From Chloroflexota bacterium (lineage in GTDB: Bacteria > Chloroflexota > Anaerolineae > Anaerolineales > UBA4823): 5,142 bases of DNA. The translations under genes and the position numbers were made by a program. Positions 4,273 through 5,142 of the stretch are shown piece after piece. Under the pieces are notes generated by a model. That model was given only the letters and a program-made list of their open reading frames with translations, made no database searches and was not told the DNA's origin. The first letter of the stretch is position 1; every line of letters begins with the position of its first letter. Location of the stretch: assembly GCA_012798185.1 (NCBI GenBank), contig JAAZNS010000473.1:1-5142 (forward strand). Reading direction: 5' to 3'.

Positions 4273-5142
4273 TTACTCTCTGGGGGTCCAATAATGGCAT
4301 CCCCGGCTTGTGCGGTTATGAAGCGCTGCCTGTGCAACAATCGAAGCGACCTCCACCGCATTTCGCAATCCGATTAATCCATCATCCAGCTTTGTTGTGC
4401 GGTAAAAGGTTTCGATTTCATTCCATAAATGACGCAATTCTCGAATAGCGCGTGTCAATCGATCTATGTTGCGTTCTAATCCAACATAGTACCACATGAT
4501 ATTTTGAATAGTTTGCATATCCCCTTGAATTAAACTCAAATCGACATCAGTAATCAATCCGCTTTCATCCCACAATGGAATTTTCGAATCGAAAAACTCT
4601 TTTGAGAAATTTCCTTCATTAAACTTATTTTCAATATGCCGAGCTGCACGGTTTCCCCAAACAAGCCCCTCCAATAATGATGTCGATGCCAGACGATTGG
4701 CACCATGAAGGCCAGTGCAGCTGACCTCACCAATTGCATACAAATTGTCGATTGTGGACCGCCCCCACTCATCAACCAATATGCCCCCACAAAAATAATG
4801 TGCAGCAGGAATTACCGGGATAGGGTTTTGGGTAATATCAATGCCCACTTTGAGACAAGTCTTATATATGTTGGGAAATCGCTCTCGTATTACGGTAGCA
4901 GGCATATGTGACGCAATATCCAATAACACATGGGAATATCCATGTTTTTCCATTTCGAAATGAATTGCCCTTGCTACAATATCACGCGGCGCTAGATCTT
5001 TCCATTCGGGAGAATACTTCTCCATAAACGGGATACCTTCCGGAGAAAGCAATATTCCTCCCTCTCCTCTAACAGCCTCACTGATGAGAAATCCCTCTAC
5101 TCCCGGCGCTGCCAATGCCGTTGGATGAAACTGAATATACTC
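4273..5142 (-). CDS. nadB: L-aspartate oxidase NadB, C-terminal part (5' end outside window)
   Basis: FAD enzyme of de novo NAD synthesis. It oxidises L-aspartate to iminoaspartate, which NadA condenses to quinolinate. The 289 visible residues start inside the E-Y-I-Q-F-H-P-T motif, so the gene continues beyond the right edge. Residues matching the E. coli active site are present: H6 (His244), R53 in A-P-R-D-I-V-A-R-A (Arg290), H115 in P-A-A-H-Y-F-C-G-G (His351) and R150 in H-G-A-N-R-L-A-S (Arg386). E139 in A-I-G-E matches FAD-contacting Glu375. A C-terminal helical domain follows. The protein ends ten residues after the start of S-R-G, as H-Y-W-T-P-R-E, whereas the E. coli protein runs about 20 residues longer through a D-Y-P-E segment. 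Related fumarate reductase/succinate dehydrogenase flavoproteins share some motifs, but P-A-A-H-Y-x-C-G-G and the C-terminal domain favour NadB. Confidence 0.93.
   Translation of the reverse strand, partial: EYIQFHPTALAAPGVEGFLISEAVRGEGGILLSPEGIPFMEKYSPEWKDLAPRDIVARAIHFEMEKHGYSHVLLDIASHMPATVIRERFPNIYKTCLKVGIDITQNPIPVIPAAHYFCGGILVDEWGRSTIDNLYAIGEVSCTGLHGANRLASTSLLEGLVWGNRAARHIENKFNEGNFSKEFFDSKIPLWDESGLITDVDLSLIQGDMQTIQNIMWYYVGLERNIDRLTRAIRELRHLWNEIETFYRTTKLDDGLIGLRNAVEVASIVAQAALHNRTSRGCHYWTPRE

Noticed and set aside
4554..4911. Frames of 78 (minus) and 68 (plus) codons inside nadB
   Set aside because: They overlap conserved NadB active-site coding in other frames and show no features of their own.
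1..5142. A new defence, mobile or secretion system
   Set aside because: All seven genes belong to known copper, redox, folate or NAD families, and there is no transposase, integrase, CRISPR repeat or toxin-antitoxin pair.

Overview
The window is a moderately AT-rich stretch of bacterial chromosome carrying seven genes, two of them cut by the window edges. I suspect a member of the Chloroflexota (Anaerolineae-like). The hints are the CopZ form with its N-I-S-C-N-H-C motif, the CopA with a degenerate second metal-binding domain, and the secreted thioredoxin with a Pro/Tyr-rich 'YPG' linker. This is recognition from memory, not a search result. No mobile element, CRISPR array, rRNA or tRNA was seen.

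Left part (1-1632, all minus strand): a copper-resistance operon read csoR -> copZ -> copA. CsoR is the Cu(I)-sensing repressor, CopZ a small Cu(I) chaperone, and CopA the Cu(I)-exporting P1B-type ATPase, of which only the first 297 residues lie in the window. Upstream of csoR is a good promoter (TTGACA/TATAAT-like). A C-rich/G-rich CsoR-type operator (TACCC-ATAC-G9) lies over the expected transcription start. The copZ-copA spacer is 161 nt and holds a 9-bp inverted repeat enclosing two small hairpins.

Middle part (1635-2868): a secreted or lipid-anchored thioredoxin-like protein (minus strand, WCPTC active site) joined by a Pro-rich repeat linker to its export signal. Its own promoter fixes the likely start at 2528. 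A 286-bp divergent control region separates this promoter from folB and contains several short inverted repeats.

Right part (2869-5142): folB (plus) and folE (minus) converge with only 7 nt between their stop codons. FolE makes 7,8-dihydroneopterin triphosphate from GTP. After dephosphorylation, FolB cleaves dihydroneopterin to the pterin precursor of folate. Each has the same 13-bp sequence upstream, in the same orientation relative to its gene. Beyond a 395-bp spacer lies the C-terminal part of nadB (L-aspartate oxidase, NAD biosynthesis), whose 5' end is outside the window.

The genes belong to known families, and I do not see a clear new system. The points most worth checking are regulatory: the G9-containing copper operator, the shared folB/folE upstream motif, the structured copZ-copA spacer and the 19-residue linker repeat in the thioredoxin protein.
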